NCBI GenBank assembly: GCA_018136815.1 | Contig: CM030935.1 | Coordinates: 2,969,999-3,033,998, forward strand | DNA from: Isochrysis galbana | Taxonomy: Eukaryota; Haptophyta; Isochrysidales; Isochrysidaceae | Direction of reading: 5' to 3' | Length of the DNA: 64,000 bases | In this document: piece by piece, positions 21,086-32,471 of the stretch | How the letters are laid out: every line of letters begins with the position of its first letter | Position numbering within the stretch: the stretch's first letter is position 1 | The notes under the pieces: model-generated | The model's database searches: none | Told to the model about the DNA's origin: nothing | What the model saw: only the letters and a program-made list of their open reading frames with translations | Made by a program: the position numbers and the translations under genes

Positions 21086-21493
21086 TAAGGCGTGGAACTA
21101 GATACCAGATATCTAGATATCTACCTATCTAGGCCGCTTTTTCACTATCTCTATCTAGGTGGATAGCGTCAAGGCACTATCTATATCTAGGTGGATAGCA
21201 ATCGGCCGAAGGCTAGATATCTAGTAGATAATTACCCCATGTTAGCATGTTAGCGCACCTACACTTACACACTTACAGAGCAGGCAGCGCGCTCGTGCGT
21301 ACAACAGCTATACAGCACGGCCCCACGTCCCACCGACATGCTACCGCCAAGCACGGGCACTCTATCACTCAAAATTAACAGATGCTATCAGAGCGTGTTC
21401 AAGGTTCTCATCACCCTGAGACGCCTTGAGGTCATCATGTAGCTTGCCGGCTTTGGAGAACATGCGCTCAACGCCCGCCGAGCTAGCCGGGCG
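21086..21493 (-). pseudogene. hAT transposon relic with C-terminal transposase fragment
   Basis: Begins TAAGGCGTGGAACTAGATACC, close to the terminus of the complete small hAT element at 51921. The minus strand from 21493 to 21365 encodes RPASSAGVERMFSKAGKLHD and then DDLKASQGDENLEHALIAS to a stop, the hAT dimerisation block. 21100-21230 is rich in ATCTAGATATC-like repeats. The other end was not found. Confidence 0.75.
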
Positions 21494-22492
21494 AACACAC
21501 AGGAACCTGCTGACAGACCGAACAAGGAAGAGAATGCCGACAAGAGAGCGACGGGGTGATGGACGATCCGACGGGGGCGACAGTTACGCACAGGAATAAG
21601 GAGGGAATCTTTCGAAAACCCTTAAGTGAGTTGATGAAGACCGAAGTAAAATAGCGCCACGATGTAATCCAACGGCCAACACCTGAGGGGGAATCAGGGT
21701 CACGTACATGGGGGCGGTTCCTTGCACCGGCGATACCTGAACGCGCGACTTAGCCTAAAAACACGAGGAGCACGCAAGGAGGTCAGCAAGGTGAGGGGCA
21801 AGCAGGCGACAAGGGAGGCGACAAAGGAGGCGAGGGCAACAAGGGCGAATGGACGAATGTAGGACCCTGCGACGGTGACTAGTGGCTAGCCTGCAAGGAG
21901 GGAACATAGAAACGCAAACAACTTCTAAAACAAAAAGGTCGATCGCGGATGCGACATCGGAGCGGGGATGCAGTTGCCGGGGCAGGTAGGGGGGGACCCT
22001 GCGGAATCCTTGGACACCCAGGGGAGGTGGAAAATAGTGGTTAAAATGAGTGAGTGACCGGTGACCGGTGACCGGGCTACATACATGGTGCCCCCGCGAG
22101 TCGATCCCGATCCGAACGCTCGCGGCATCGCTCGATCGCGGCCGTCCTCGACCTCCACCCTCCACATGCCCGAATTACCCTTTGGGCTTCTCTCGACCAC
22201 TCACCCCTCAAAGGTTTGGGCCTCCCCCATCCCTTTGAGGTTGGCGAGAAGGCGAGAACCTCCTGAGACCCGACGTCCCACCACCCACCACTGCACCACT
22301 GCGTGACTGAGTGGGGCTCTGGGTATTATTTTTATCTGCTATCTAGCTCGCTCGCCACTACCCCTCGCCGCGCACGCGCGCGCCAACCCGCCGCCCGCGC
22401 GCGCTCTCGATTTCTTTTCTTCTCATTCTCTCTTTTCCCCCTGCTCTTTCTCCTTCTTCCCCCCACCCCACCCCCCCACCACCGCCGCCGCT
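21494..22492. repeat. Intergenic with repeat copy at 21969-22078
   Basis: 21969-22078 is the second copy of the WKIVVK-tail repeat: GTTGCCGGGGCAGGTAG, CTGCGGAATCCTTGGACACC, GAGGTGGAAAATAGTGG. Its end carries a triple GTGACCG. 22200-22260 has two GGCGAGAA units. The rest holds the 5' side of the UCH37 gene. No other gene seen. Confidence 0.5.
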
Positions 22493-22632
22493 ATGTCCGG
22501 CTGGTGTACGATCGAGTCGGACCCAGGCGTGTTCTCTGAACTCATCGCTGAGCTCGGTGTCAAAGGCGTCCAGGTAGGGTGCCCCCCTCACCCACGCCCC
22601 CTATCATCGCTCGCCGTCCCGACCGTCTGTCT

Positions 22633-22727
<95 letters not shown>

Positions 22728-24127
22728 ACCTCTCCCACCGCCCTTCCGCTCACACACTGCCGTGGCCGCCACCGCAGGTCCATGAGCTCTACTCCCTCGA
22801 CCGTGAGTCGATGGAGGAGATGAAGCCCGTCCATGGACTCATCTTCTTATTCCGATGGCGCAGCGAGAAGGACGACCGGTCCACCGTCCAACCAGGACCC
22901 GACGTCTTCTTCGCCTCGCAGATGATCCCGAACGCGTGCGCGACGCAGGTCCGAGCGGATCGCCCCCCCTTTGCCAACAGTGTATGAACAATCGGTAATG
23001 GTCTCGTCTGCGTAACCTGGTGCATCACAGGCCATCCTCTCCATCCTCATGAACTGCCCCACGATTGAGCTTGGTGAAGAGTTAACAGCTTTCAAAGCCT
23101 TCACCAAGGACTTTCCACCTGATGTGCGCGGTCTAGCCATCTCGAATTCTGATCTGATGCGCAGGTATGCTGCCAATGTGAGATTATGGGGTGTCGCAGA
23201 CGGGCCTGCGCATATCACTCAGCGGTAGCATTGCACCCTGTCTATGCGGTGAGTACATCTTCCGAGGGCCTGTTCAATCAAACGACTTCGTCTTCCTGCG
23301 TGCAAACAGGGTCCACAACTCCTTCTCACGCCCGGAGCCGTTCGTCAGCGAGGAACGACGTTCGAGCAAAGAGGATGACGATGTGTATCACTTCATTTCG
23401 TATGTGCCTGTCAACGGAAAGTTGTACGAGCTGGATGGTCTCAAGTCGGGCCCGATTTGCTTGGGAGAGACGGGCGAGGGTGATGCGTGGCTCGACGTTG
23501 TGACGCCCGCCATCCAGGCGCGCATCGAGAAATACTCCTCTCGTGAGATCCGTTTCAATCTCATGGCCGTGACCGCGGACCGACGTGACCGGCTGCTGGC
23601 AGAACAGGCAGTGATAGAGAAGGAGCGCAACATGACCGTTGGCAAGGTCCAGGCTCGTGCTGGCAAGCTGCCTTCCGCAGCGGATCTTGAGCGGCTAGCA
23701 GCAACGCACCCTGCGCCCCCTTCGATGGGCGAGGTCGCCGTTGACGAACGCACCATCGACGAGCTCATGATCGCTCTCGCGCATCTAACAGCACGGGCGT
23801 CAAAGGTGCGCCGTCCCTTCAACATGCAGACTGCATGCCAGCACAAGCATGCAGCGGCGCATGCGTGTAGCAGACTTGAACTCATTGACCTAAAAGTTTG
23901 GCCTTCCTAAAGATGTATGAGACTTCACATAATCCCTCTCTTTGTAGATTGCGGCTGACATTGAGATGGAGGAGCAGCGCGTTCAACAGTGGAAGATTGA
24001 GAATGTACGCCGGAGGCATAACTATGTTCCTTTCATCGTGAACTTTCTCCGTGTCCTTGCCGAACGCGGCGAGCTGATGCCTCTTGTTGATCAGGCAAAA
24101 AAGAAGCAACGCAAAGGGCGGGCTTAA
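22493..24127 (+). CDS. UCHL5: Ubiquitin C-terminal hydrolase UCH37 / UCHL5
   Basis: 353 aa from five exons: 22493-22573, 22778-22948, 23031-23164, 23310-23805, 23948-24127. Every intron has GT...AG ends and all phases agree. Cysteine protease that removes ubiquitin from the distal end of chains at the proteasome lid (via Rpn13) and in the INO80 complex. Seen: the family start [15 protein letters not shown]; oxyanion Gln27 in GVKGVQ; catalytic Cys81 in NACATQ; His156 in VYHFISYVP; Asp171 in LYELDGL; and the C-terminal ULD/KEKE-type region [19 protein letters not shown] ending in a basic [10 protein letters not shown], which in known UCH37 contacts Rpn13. Slightly longer than human UCHL5 (329 aa). 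Intron 1 contains a (CT)n tract. Rpn5, another 19S subunit, lies 6.6 kb away. Confidence 0.95.
22630..22727. repeat. (CT)n microsatellite in UCH37 intron 1
   Basis: Nearly 100 bases of pure CT, placed between the donor at 22574 and the acceptor at 22777. On the coding strand it extends the polypyrimidine character of the intron. Confidence 0.95.
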
Positions 24128-24957
24128 AGTCCGAACCGGAAGTTGTTCCAGTGTAACCAAGATCGATTCCAATCGTATCGGCGGCAGTGCGTTCAAAAAA
24201 ACCGCCGGTTGCGAGCTCCGTTGTTCTAGTATGCGCCCTAACCAAGAAAACATACGCGTGTGGTAGTGCTGGCTATGGTGCTATGGTTATTGTTATTGAT
24301 CTTGTGCAGCACTAAAAAAAACATCTGAAGAATCCGGGCTACACACCTATTGTACTAGGGTAACCCCCTATCTCCGCTGACATCGCCCTTCACTTCACTT
24401 CCCTCCAGCCCTCTTCCCCTTCCCCGCCCATGATTCCTTTGTCCGATATGGTGAGGGCGGGCTTCCCTTTGGGTCCCTCCCCACCCTAGAGGTCCGCCGC
24501 GACCCGCGCCCTACAGGGTAATAGCTCAAGCGCTCAATGGTGATCCGGTCAGCTGTATTTTGTAGTATAGTGTGTATTCATCCGCTAGTGGATATTCCAC
24601 GAATTATTCCATGTGCTTCGGGCCTTTTAGTTTTAGCCCGTTTCGCCCATTTGGCGGGGGGGTGGTAGTTTTTTCCTCGCTCGGTGTCGCGACCTCGGTG
24701 GTATCGGCAGTTTCTCCTAGGTAATAAGTGTTGGTGAATGTAACAATAGTATTGGGGGCACCCTCATTTGTATGTACGCATTGTGCGAGGTTGGGCGCAT
24801 GTACCATCACCACCACAAACTGCAGCATTGATATCTCGAGTGCATCGCCGCTCAACGAGGATTTGAGATTAAGAATGACGGTCGGCAAGTCATCGAGAAT
24901 TGTGAGTCGCCAGCGGATTCAGCTTCAGCCGTGAAAATCTAATTGCAAGTGCACACG
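24128..24957. other. Convergent 3' intergenic region
   Basis: Between the 3' ends of the UCH37 and Rab genes. 24310-24345 (AAAACATCTGAAGAATCCGG, GCTAC) matches 53263-53295, a short dispersed repeat. No gene supported. Confidence 0.45.
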
Positions 24958-26067
24958 TCAACAGCACTTATTGACCCGCCGATCTTCTGAGAGGCCTAGG
25001 TTTTCGGGCAGCTGTAGAGTAGAAGTATCGCTTGGCCTGAGGCGTGTCAAGAGAAGGCACCTTGCCACCTCGTGGAAAAGCTCGTTTATCTGCGCGCGAG
25101 AGGAGCAAGGGTCAGTGGTGTCATATGAAGTGAGCCCACACAGCTTCTGAAGATACGTGACATAGACTCATTTTGGAGGGTTACGACTATTCCAACACCC
25201 ACAACGTTGCGCACCCCGTGATTAGACTTTGCCGACGTCTCGAAAAGCAGTGCGCCAATGGAATCGGCATATGCCTTGAGTGTTTCGGCAGGGACGGCGC
25301 GATCGGCGAGGTCGCATTTGTTTGCTGCGATAGCGAGAACGAGCTGTTCCTCAACATTGGACATGAGCTCCCGCACCCACTCCTTTAGCTTTTCAAATGA
25401 TGTCGCATCATTCAATGAAAAGACCATAATGGCGGCAGCAGCGCCGCGGTAGTAGAGTGGGGCCATTGAGCGGAAGCGCTCCTGGCCGGCGGTATCCCAG
25501 ATCTGCAGTGTGATCTTCTGCGTGCCTAGCGTCAGCTCCTTTACGAGGAAGCTCGCGCCAATAGTGGTCGCGGTGTACCTGAGCAGGGTCAATCTGAGAG
25601 TGAGCACATGTCCATGTCGGCTGGTATAGCCCTACCCTTGCATTTGCGGATCACGAGATACTGCCCCTCGTGTGCGACCCGACTCAAATCGTCAACCCAC
25701 TTTCATCAGTCAGCTGGGCGTCGCCCCGTTGCCTCCGCTCCTATGCCTATTGACTAGCCAGCTCACAACACGCTTCACGCTCCCTTTCCTCCCATGTACA
25801 ACCTCCCCCGAGTGCTGTGTGCGTGAGTAGCTGGTGGAACCTGCGCCCCCGCCCTGTTCGCAGGCGCTTCTTCGTGTGTTCGAGTCGCCCACGACCCCCC
25901 CCCCCCCCCTTCATTCCCCTCTTTCCACCGCCCCCGGGCGCTGTGTGGATGGGTGTGACTTACGAGACGAACTGGCCCTTCACAAAGCGGAGCCCAATGC
26001 ATGTCTTTCCTACGCCGCTCGCGCCGAGGATGACCACCTTGGCATCGTGCTCAGAAGAGAGGGACAT
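24958..26067 (-). CDS. Rab GTPase, Rab5/Rab22-like
   Basis: 199 aa from three exons: 26067-25964, 25578-25215, 25089-24958. Introns are GT-AG and phases agree. Small GTPase acting on endosomes. Seen: P-loop GASGVGKT at residues 15-22, effector region TATTIGASFLVKEL, switch II WDTAGQERFRSMAPLYYRGA, base-recognition NKCD, ETSAK, and a C-terminal di-cysteine NKCC for geranylgeranylation. TIGASF, the SMAPLYYRGA switch and AIAANKCDL place it in the Rab5/21/22 group rather than Rab7 or Rab11. The exact subfamily needs a tree. The donor of exon 2 could be slightly further on. It starts 0.7 kb from, and divergent to, a VPS39-like gene. Confidence 0.92.
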
Positions 26068-26765
26068 CTCGCGCGCGCGTGCGCGCGCTCCACCGAGCTC
26101 CCCTCAGCGGGCGGGGGAGAGAGGGGGGGTGGAGAGAGAGGCAGGGAGAGAGAGACGGAGGGATGGCCAGGCCACACCGGTGGCGGCGCTACAACGCGGC
26201 ACGCCACCTCTCACAGCTCTCAATATATGAAAATATGTACTCGATTCTTCTTTTGTTCTCTCCTATCTCTTCTTCTCGAATGTTCGTTCTCTTCTGTCTC
26301 TTCACGAGTCGTTTCTTTCCTTCCTCTCCTCAATCCTGGGGTACTTTTTCCGTCGTGCGCTCGGTTGAGACCTCTTCTTCTCTCGCTCGCTCTCGCCGTC
26401 TCTCTCTCTTCTCCTCTCTTCTCATTCTCTTTTTTCTTCTACTTTTTATCCCTTTGGTTCTGTCGCGCCGTTTATATAGGTGTAACATATACTGATGAGG
26501 GAGTACAAAAATGCTCTCCTAGGAGTACTTACTACTCTGCCTTCCTGTCTTCTGCCTCCCCCCCCCCTCCCCTCCCCCCCCCCCTTCCCCGCCCGCCCGC
26601 TCTCGCCCGTCCCGCCCTCCTCCCCCCTCTCTCGGCCCCTCCTCCCAGCTTCGCGCTCTCTGCCTTCCGCTCCAACTTCCGTGCACCCACTCCCCTCTTA
26701 GTGCGCGCGGCGCTTGGTGAGAAGGGAGAAAGCGCGTGGAAACGGCTCACATACGCCCAGCAGGC
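26068..26765. promoter_or_regulatory. Shared divergent promoter region, Rab / VPS39-like
   Basis: 698 bases between two divergent start codons, with no room for another gene. Contains pyrimidine-rich tracts and a TTTATATAGG box-like site at about 26470 on the plus strand. A bidirectional promoter is an inference from the layout. Confidence 0.5.
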
Positions 26766-28094
26766 ATGGAGGCGTGGGAGGCGGCGCTCCAGGCATGGCC
26801 GGCGCTCCAGCCCTGTGAGGCACTGCGCCAAATGGGTGAGCACAGCGCAGCTCTCGAAACACTCGAGAAAATGACTGAGGCGGATGGAGAGGGCGCGGAT
26901 GGTCCATCGGGAGACGAAGCCTACCCGCTGCCTCGGGGGATGCGCTCAATGGTCGCATATCTCGGGCTGCTGGGCTGCGACAATGCAGAGCTCTTCTTCC
27001 GATTTGCTCGTAGACTTGTTAGACAGCATCCTGAAACTGCACTGCCCGTTTGCACGACGACGCGCCCTGCTGGTATTCTACCCATTGACATAAGGAAAAT
27101 AGCCACCTTCCTCGAAGAGGAGGCGCCGTCTCTGCTAGTTCCTGTTCTTGAGCGACTTCACGCAAACCAATTTGTGGCGTCGTCTGTACCCAAGGAATCA
27201 GGCGATGCGAGCGAGGCGCCAGAAAATGGAACGAATTGCTTGGAATCTGCATGCCTTCTCGTTGACGCGTACGCCTCTCGCCTGCGCGAGATCAGCTCTA
27301 GAAGCGCCGACATCGACGTGCGCGCTTGTGCGCCGCACAATGACGACTCTTACACTGATGGGGCGAGTGAGCAGCGTGTCCTCGTGCATCGGCTGAATGA
27401 GCTCATAGTCTCTTGTGGAAGTATTCCTCCCGAGGGCGTTCGAAGTATGCTCAAATCTCTCGAACCACCGTCAGCTTGGATTGCGGACGAACAGAAAGGC
27501 ATTGGGTCAAGAAATACTCTTGAAGAGGAGCGGCACACCAACCGAGGTTGGTTAGTTGCGGCGCGCTCTGAGCTCTTGGCCCGATTGAAGAGGCACACGG
27601 ATGCCCTTCGCTTGTTGGCCAGGGACGCTCGAGAGCCGAGGCTAGCTGAGCGCTATTGCAAGAAGTATGCTGGCGGTGATGTTGACGCGCTCCATCTCGC
27701 ACTGCTAGAAGTGTACTTAAAGGATCAGCCGCCCATGGTGTCCGAGGCGCTAGAGTTGCTGCGCGTGCACGGCGGCACGCTCGAGCCGGGCGCGGTTTTC
27801 AGTATCATCCCTCTCGACTTGCAGCTCTCGGAAGTGGCCCCGGTCATCGCCTGTCTATTCGAACGCGCCACAGCTCGCCGGAGAGACGCGCAGCTCTTAC
27901 GTGCCCTTCACAAGGCACGCTCCGTGCAGTTGCACGCTGAGTTGCTGAGCAAGCGTGCGGCCAATGTGGTCATCACGGCGCAAAGTGCGTGTGCCACCTG
28001 TTCCAAAGCGGTGGGAGGGGCTCCTTTTTGCACGTCACGGACTGGCGAGCTGAGGCACGCGTCGTGCCAACTTCGAACTGCTTGTAGTGAGTAA
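26766..28094 (+). CDS. VPS39/TGFBRAP1-like vacuolar tethering subunit, short form
   Basis: 442 aa, single exon from the ATG at 26766. HOPS and CORVET complexes tether endosomes and vacuoles through Rab7 and Rab5, and VPS39 and VPS3/TGFBRAP1 are their Rab-binding subunits. Seen: the clathrin-repeat-like region of this family (ALRQMGEHSAALETLEKM; SMVAYLGLLG; RLVRQHPETALPVCT), then LLARLKRHTDALRLLARD, AERYCKKYAGG, LLEVYLKDQ, EALELLRVHGGTLEPGAV, and the C-terminal Cys/His finger CATCSKAVGGAPFC...HASC. The N-terminal CNH propeller (about 400 residues in VPS39) is missing, and the upstream space is taken by the Rab promoter. So it is either a genuine short form, a split gene or a truncated duplicate. 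Confidence 0.8.
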   Translation: MEAWEAALQAWPALQPCEALRQMGEHSAALETLEKMTEADGEGADGPSGDEAYPLPRGMRSMVAYLGLLGCDNAELFFRFARRLVRQHPETALPVCTTTRPAGILPIDIRKIATFLEEEAPSLLVPVLERLHANQFVASSVPKESGDASEAPENGTNCLESACLLVDAYASRLREISSRSADIDVRACAPHNDDSYTDGASEQRVLVHRLNELIVSCGSIPPEGVRSMLKSLEPPSAWIADEQKGIGSRNTLEEERHTNRGWLVAARSELLARLKRHTDALRLLARDAREPRLAERYCKKYAGGDVDALHLALLEVYLKDQPPMVSEALELLRVHGGTLEPGAVFSIIPLDLQLSEVAPVIACLFERATARRRDAQLLRALHKARSVQLHAELLSKRAANVVITAQSACATCSKAVGGAPFCTSRTGELRHASCQLRTACSE

Positions 28095-28477
28095 GAAGGA
28101 TACAGGCTGAACCTAGGTCACCCCAAGGGTGCAACCGGTACTCCATATGAGACAGAGACCCTGCGCAACGTTTCCTCCCCAGCGAGGCGGCACCCCCTCC
28201 TCCCGTGAACATGAAACTGCCGCCGACCTCTTCTTAAGTGGTACCAGCTACTACGGCGGCGTCACGATCTGACTAGTCCTGATCAAGGGGTCCGAGTGAG
28301 GAGGGGTTTCTCAGAGATCGGAGCGATGAGCTGGCCAGCGTGGGCGCTTGGGCGTACGGCACTGCCCAGGCCGCATGGCGGCCCTGGCCAAGGCGGCAGC
28401 CAGCGAGTGGGGGCCTCACGCGTGGTATGTCGCGCTAATCCTGCATGCCACGAGGCAAGGCGGGAGGGTGTTGGGCG
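28095..28477. other. 3' region of VPS39-like gene
   Basis: No gene seen; unassigned GC-rich sequence. Confidence 0.35.
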
Positions 28478-28560
28478 GTCAAACCGTGGCTTTTCAACTC
28501 TTAATAAGGCTGGGGCCACATTCTACATATTTGACCGTAGCGCCAACGCGAGAAGCGTTC
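28478..28560. mobile_element. Solo end of TAGGGCGGTCAAACAG element (right-type, diverged)
   Basis: TTGGGCGGTCAAACCGTGGC followed by TTTTCAACTCTTAATAAGGC and TATTTGACCGTAGCGCC, matching the right end at 36118 and the copy at 12404. Confidence 0.5.
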
Positions 28561-29488
28561 ATTTGGTCTCACTCCTCATGTCCATACCAAACGTGGGTAA
28601 ATGTCGGAAGGGTTACCGGAGATTGTGGGACAATACCAGAGGGGGGACGAGGGTATACCAGAGAGGGAACAAGAACGAACAAGGGGTACACCGGACGATT
28701 GTATACCGGAAGGGGGGACTAGGGTATGCCGGTAAGCGGTACTTCAAGGGTGGCCAAGGGGGCGCAAAGGAGGAATACGATCTGAAGGCGGACGTCCACA
28801 CACGTCAACACAAGACGAACTTAGTACTTATACGAAACTCCAGCTTGTAGCTTTCGCAAGTGCAAGTGCAAGTGCACCCCATCATCATCGCCATAACAAA
28901 TTGTCGCCCTCCGTGCAAAGAATAAAGCGAAAGGGGTACGCGGTACGTCGCCGCATCGGTGATGGGGGACGGGTACATCACGCTAACGGCGAGCAAATAC
29001 ACGCACCTACCCTCATTCAGCGTGAACGACTGGGCAATAGATGTCCATGTGGCGGAGGGTTGAGGGTTGTACCGCCAAGGTGCTCGAGCACTCTGACGGA
29101 TTGAGCATGACCATTGGCTCGACACACGAGGAGACAGAAGGGGAACGATCGGCGGGAGGCGCGGCGGAAACGGCAGGGAGTGGTGGAATGGCGGGCTTGA
29201 CCACCTCCTCAGCAGAGGAAGGCCTTGACGCACGAGTCGAATCGTTCGTTGATTTCGTGGGTGAATGCCGGGAACTTGAAGACGCTCGCGGCGGTCACGG
29301 TGGGGTCGTTCATCTTGCGCACGAAGGCGTCGGTCACTTGTCACTTGGGTGGCAAGGGTGACTAGGTCCTGCCACCCTCCGATCGCGTGGTGCAGCGATC
29401 CCACTCGGCCGACCCCCCTCTCTCCACTCCTCACCCGCTGTGGCTGTGGGGCCCTAGCGGCACTCCGAGAACGGTAGCGTATTCACTG
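28561..29488. other. Intergenic; degenerate tandem GGTATACCGGA-like units; possible exon remnant
   Basis: 28610-28740 holds several GGNATACCRGA units. On the minus strand, 29340-29213 reads VTDAFVRKMNDPTVTAASVF and KFPAFTHEINERFDSCVKAF to a stop, with good protein-like composition. It could be the last exon of an undetected gene or a fragment. I cannot attach it to a full gene. Confidence 0.3.
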
Positions 29489-30326
29489 GACTTTAGCCAT
29501 GTTTAACGTCTGATGGGGCGCCGGGTGGGGGTTCGTGGGTGAGTAAGGGGTGTGAAGTGTGTTGGATTGGAGAGTTTGGAGTGGGAGTTGCTTGCAGCCA
29601 GCAAGGCCAGGTATGGTTGCGACTCGCATGCAGCCATAGCCATAGTGCCTGCAAGCGCTTCTTGTTGTGTTGTTTCTGGGGTGGTTCCTTGTGGAGTGGG
29701 CAAGAGGCCTGGCGCAACGCGCAACCACGCACGCTTTCGACTCGGTGGCTGCCCTCTCCGCCTCTGGCGACGGGCAGGAGGCCGAGGTTTGTGTGGCGAT
29801 TAGCTTGGTGAGGGTTTCCCCAGGCGCGGGAGCTGCCAGCTTCCCGCTTGTGCGGATGGAGCATACTGTGTTGCTCCAAACTGGCAACTGGCACTTCCCA
29901 CCATGGGTGAAGACTGGCCCGGCCTGAGCCCGGCCTGAGCCTCGTGCTTGCACACGAGGCCAGCGCCATGGCTGTGTAGGGGCCCAGCCTTACGCCGGCT
30001 TTCCCTATGGGATGCGGCACTAAGCCGGCTTTGATCTTGAGCTCTTGATGTGGGGCTGGCCCAAGGTGGCTAGGTAGGAGAAGATGTGGGCTGTGGGGGC
30101 CATGTCGGATGTCGGCCATGCTGGGCGCCAGCTGGTGCTCAGCCGTCTGGGGGTGGCGCGGGTCGCGCATCGAGTGCACCTGGGACCTGGGTCGGAGGGG
30201 CGCCCTCTCGCAGGCGCTTCGGATGCGAGGCGTCGAGCATGGCCCGATCGTCCGTCGCGGCGGGCGTGGGCGGTAGGGGAGGAGGGGAGCGGCGCGCGCT
30301 CCATGACCCTATCGGTTTAACGATAG
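29489..30326 (-). repeat. Hairpin-capped repeat, copy E
   Basis: Head hairpin at 30309-30326 (CTATCG/CGATAG), followed on the minus strand by GGTC and ATGGAGCGCGCGCCG. A second-type hairpin lies at 29939-29960 (GCCTCGTG/CACGAGGC). A frame inside carries a basic HPKRLRE motif like copies B and D but is shifted relative to the ATG. Confidence 0.65.
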
Positions 30327-30705
30327 TTTGGCTCTTAGGCTTATGGCTTAGGCGCGCCCGCATTATGGCTCTAACCATTGCAACACGATTTTTTAATTCG
30401 ATAGGTGTGGGTCCGCTTCACACCATACCCAACAAGAAGTGTGCGTGCTCAGGTGCCCCAAGACTCACAACAAACGAGCAGGAAGCAGAAGATGCCCTGC
30501 TATTCGCCCATGCGCCCGGTGTTGGACTCAAAATGGCTAGGTCGCTCGAATATTGTCATTGCTCACGGCCGACCGGCTCAACGAGCTCGCGCAAAAAAGT
30601 CAAGGAGCACCCACGGCTCAAAATACAGGTCGTGAGTGGAGATCCACCGTCCTGCTGTCCTTACTCGGCAGCACTGCATAGTACGCTGAAGTGGGATGGG
30701 GTCAC
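30327..30705. other. 3' region of Rpn5 gene
   Basis: No gene supported; frames here are short and without recognisable domains. Confidence 0.35.
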
Positions 30706-32471
30706 CTACACTATCTTGTGAATCATGTTCTCTTTGTGAATGAGATGGCACGTCGACTCCAAGGTATTGAGCAACGTCGAAATATCGCCCGACCAATCAT
30801 TGAGCAATTCGTTGGGACTCTTAGGCGCAGCGAATCGCACAATGCCACGCGGCCGATCGATGCGCGCGTAGATGGACTTATCACAGACCATCTCGCAAAG
30901 GTGCTTCTCAGCATCATCCATCGGGAGAGACAGAAGATCGGTGAGGCGGTCCAACCGGATACGCGCATAGTAGGCGCCAATCACAAGGATATTATGCTGA
31001 GTGATGCGCTCGTGGAGTGTTTTCAGCATGAGTGCTTGCTCCTCATCGCTAAAATCACCAAAAGCCGCGAGCTCCGCGGCGATGCCGGGCTGCACGTCCG
31101 CAAAGTGAAAGATCTCCTTTGTGATGAAGAGCTTGAGGAGCGAATCATACATTGGTAGCTTGGGAAGCATCATTTCCTTGGCAAGGATATGCATCATGTT
31201 GGACTGCTCGTTGTTGTACTGGGATAGGACGAGATAGAGCACTTGTAACTTCAAGCAGCGATGCGCGGACGCCTCGGTCGCTTGCACGGATGGCGAGTCC
31301 CACATGGCCTGGTAAGCACGGAAGACGTCGAGCCAGTTGTGGGAATGCAAGTGAAACCGGACATTCATCGAGTAGAAGCGGATCTTCAAATCGTCCAGCT
31401 CAGGGTCCTTGAAGATTTTGGTCTGAATCTTCTTGGAAACGATGTTGGCGCGAACAAAATCACCTACCTCCAAGCACAGCCTCACTTGCTCCAGAATGAA
31501 ATCGGTTTTCTCGCGCTTGTCCATCCCCCCGAGCGTCTCTACCACGGTGTCCTGCATAGTTTTGCGCGCCGCCTCCACATCCCCCTTGGACTCCTGGATT
31601 CGTGCCAAGATGCGTGTTAGCCGTGCGCGCTCGACCTCGACGTACCTACAACAATGATGGTCAGTGGATAAGTGAAGGATTGAGAGGCAAGATGCTAGCG
31701 GCAAGTATGAGTGAAGGGCCACACACACATTTTCCCCTCCGAGACATTGCGGAGCGTCTCGATCAAAGACAGCTTGAGGGGCTCCTCAAGCTCATCAACG
31801 TAGGCTGAGGCCTGCTGCACCATGGCCGTGACTGCCTGCTTGAGTTGTGCCCTCCGCTTGGAGAGCAGCACAATCGTCTCATTCAGCTTCTCCCAGTTTT
31901 TCGCATCGTAGCACATCGTGACCATTGCAGTGACCAGCTCAGTTGTGCCGCCCACATCTGCGGCCTGCATCCATGCGGGGACGGGTTCGAGCATCGGCAC
32001 CGGCTAGTGAGTTGGTGCGGGCAGGCTGAGAGCGCAGAACATCCCTGCACCGGCCTCTGTCGTCCGCAGAGAAGGGGGGTGAGGGGCACAGAGAAAGACA
32101 GAGAGCAACGGGTTGGAAGGGAGCGGCGATTGTCTGAGAGTGCACACCATCCGCCACAGCATCCGACGTGCAGGGTATCCGGGCGACCGCATGGGGGAGA
32201 GCGCGCGCCCCCAGAAAGATGGGGTGGGGGGAGGGAGGGAGGGAGAGGGAGAGAGAGCGAGGGAGAGAGAGCGAGGGAGACAGGATGGGGAGAGGGAGAG
32301 AGGGGGGGGACACACCAGCCGAGCCGTCTTCTCGTAGGAGAGGAGGTTCTGCAGGGCGCCGTCCAGCGATGTGGCTGCAAGAGCCTTGGCCGCAGCGACC
32401 TGCTCTGCGTAGCTCACCGACGGCCCCTTCGCCGTCGGCTCCGTGATGGAGGGAGCCATCGACGGGGCCAT
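30706..32471 (-). CDS. PSMD12: 26S proteasome lid subunit Rpn5 / PSMD12
   Basis: 456 aa, the same length as human PSMD12, from three exons: 32471-32316, 32003-31729, 31645-30706. Introns are GT-AG and phases agree. Structural lid subunit of the 19S particle. Seen: the conserved N-terminal helices with MVTMCYDAKNWEKLNETI, LLSKRRAQLKQAVTAMVQQ and LIETLRNVSEGKM, then YVEVERARLT, KTDFILEQVRLCL, SKKIQTKIF, the PCI/winged-helix part HNILVIGAYYARI...LTDLLSLP, and the lid-assembly helix WSGDISTLLNTLESTCHLI at the end. Intron 1 and the 5' flank are purine-rich (GAGAGA, GGGGG). The second Met, at 32459, is an alternative start. Confidence 0.96.

Noticed and set aside
28296-28850. 184-residue plus-strand ORF
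   Set aside because: Spans a transposon end and degenerate tandem units; composition is not protein-like and no domain is seen.
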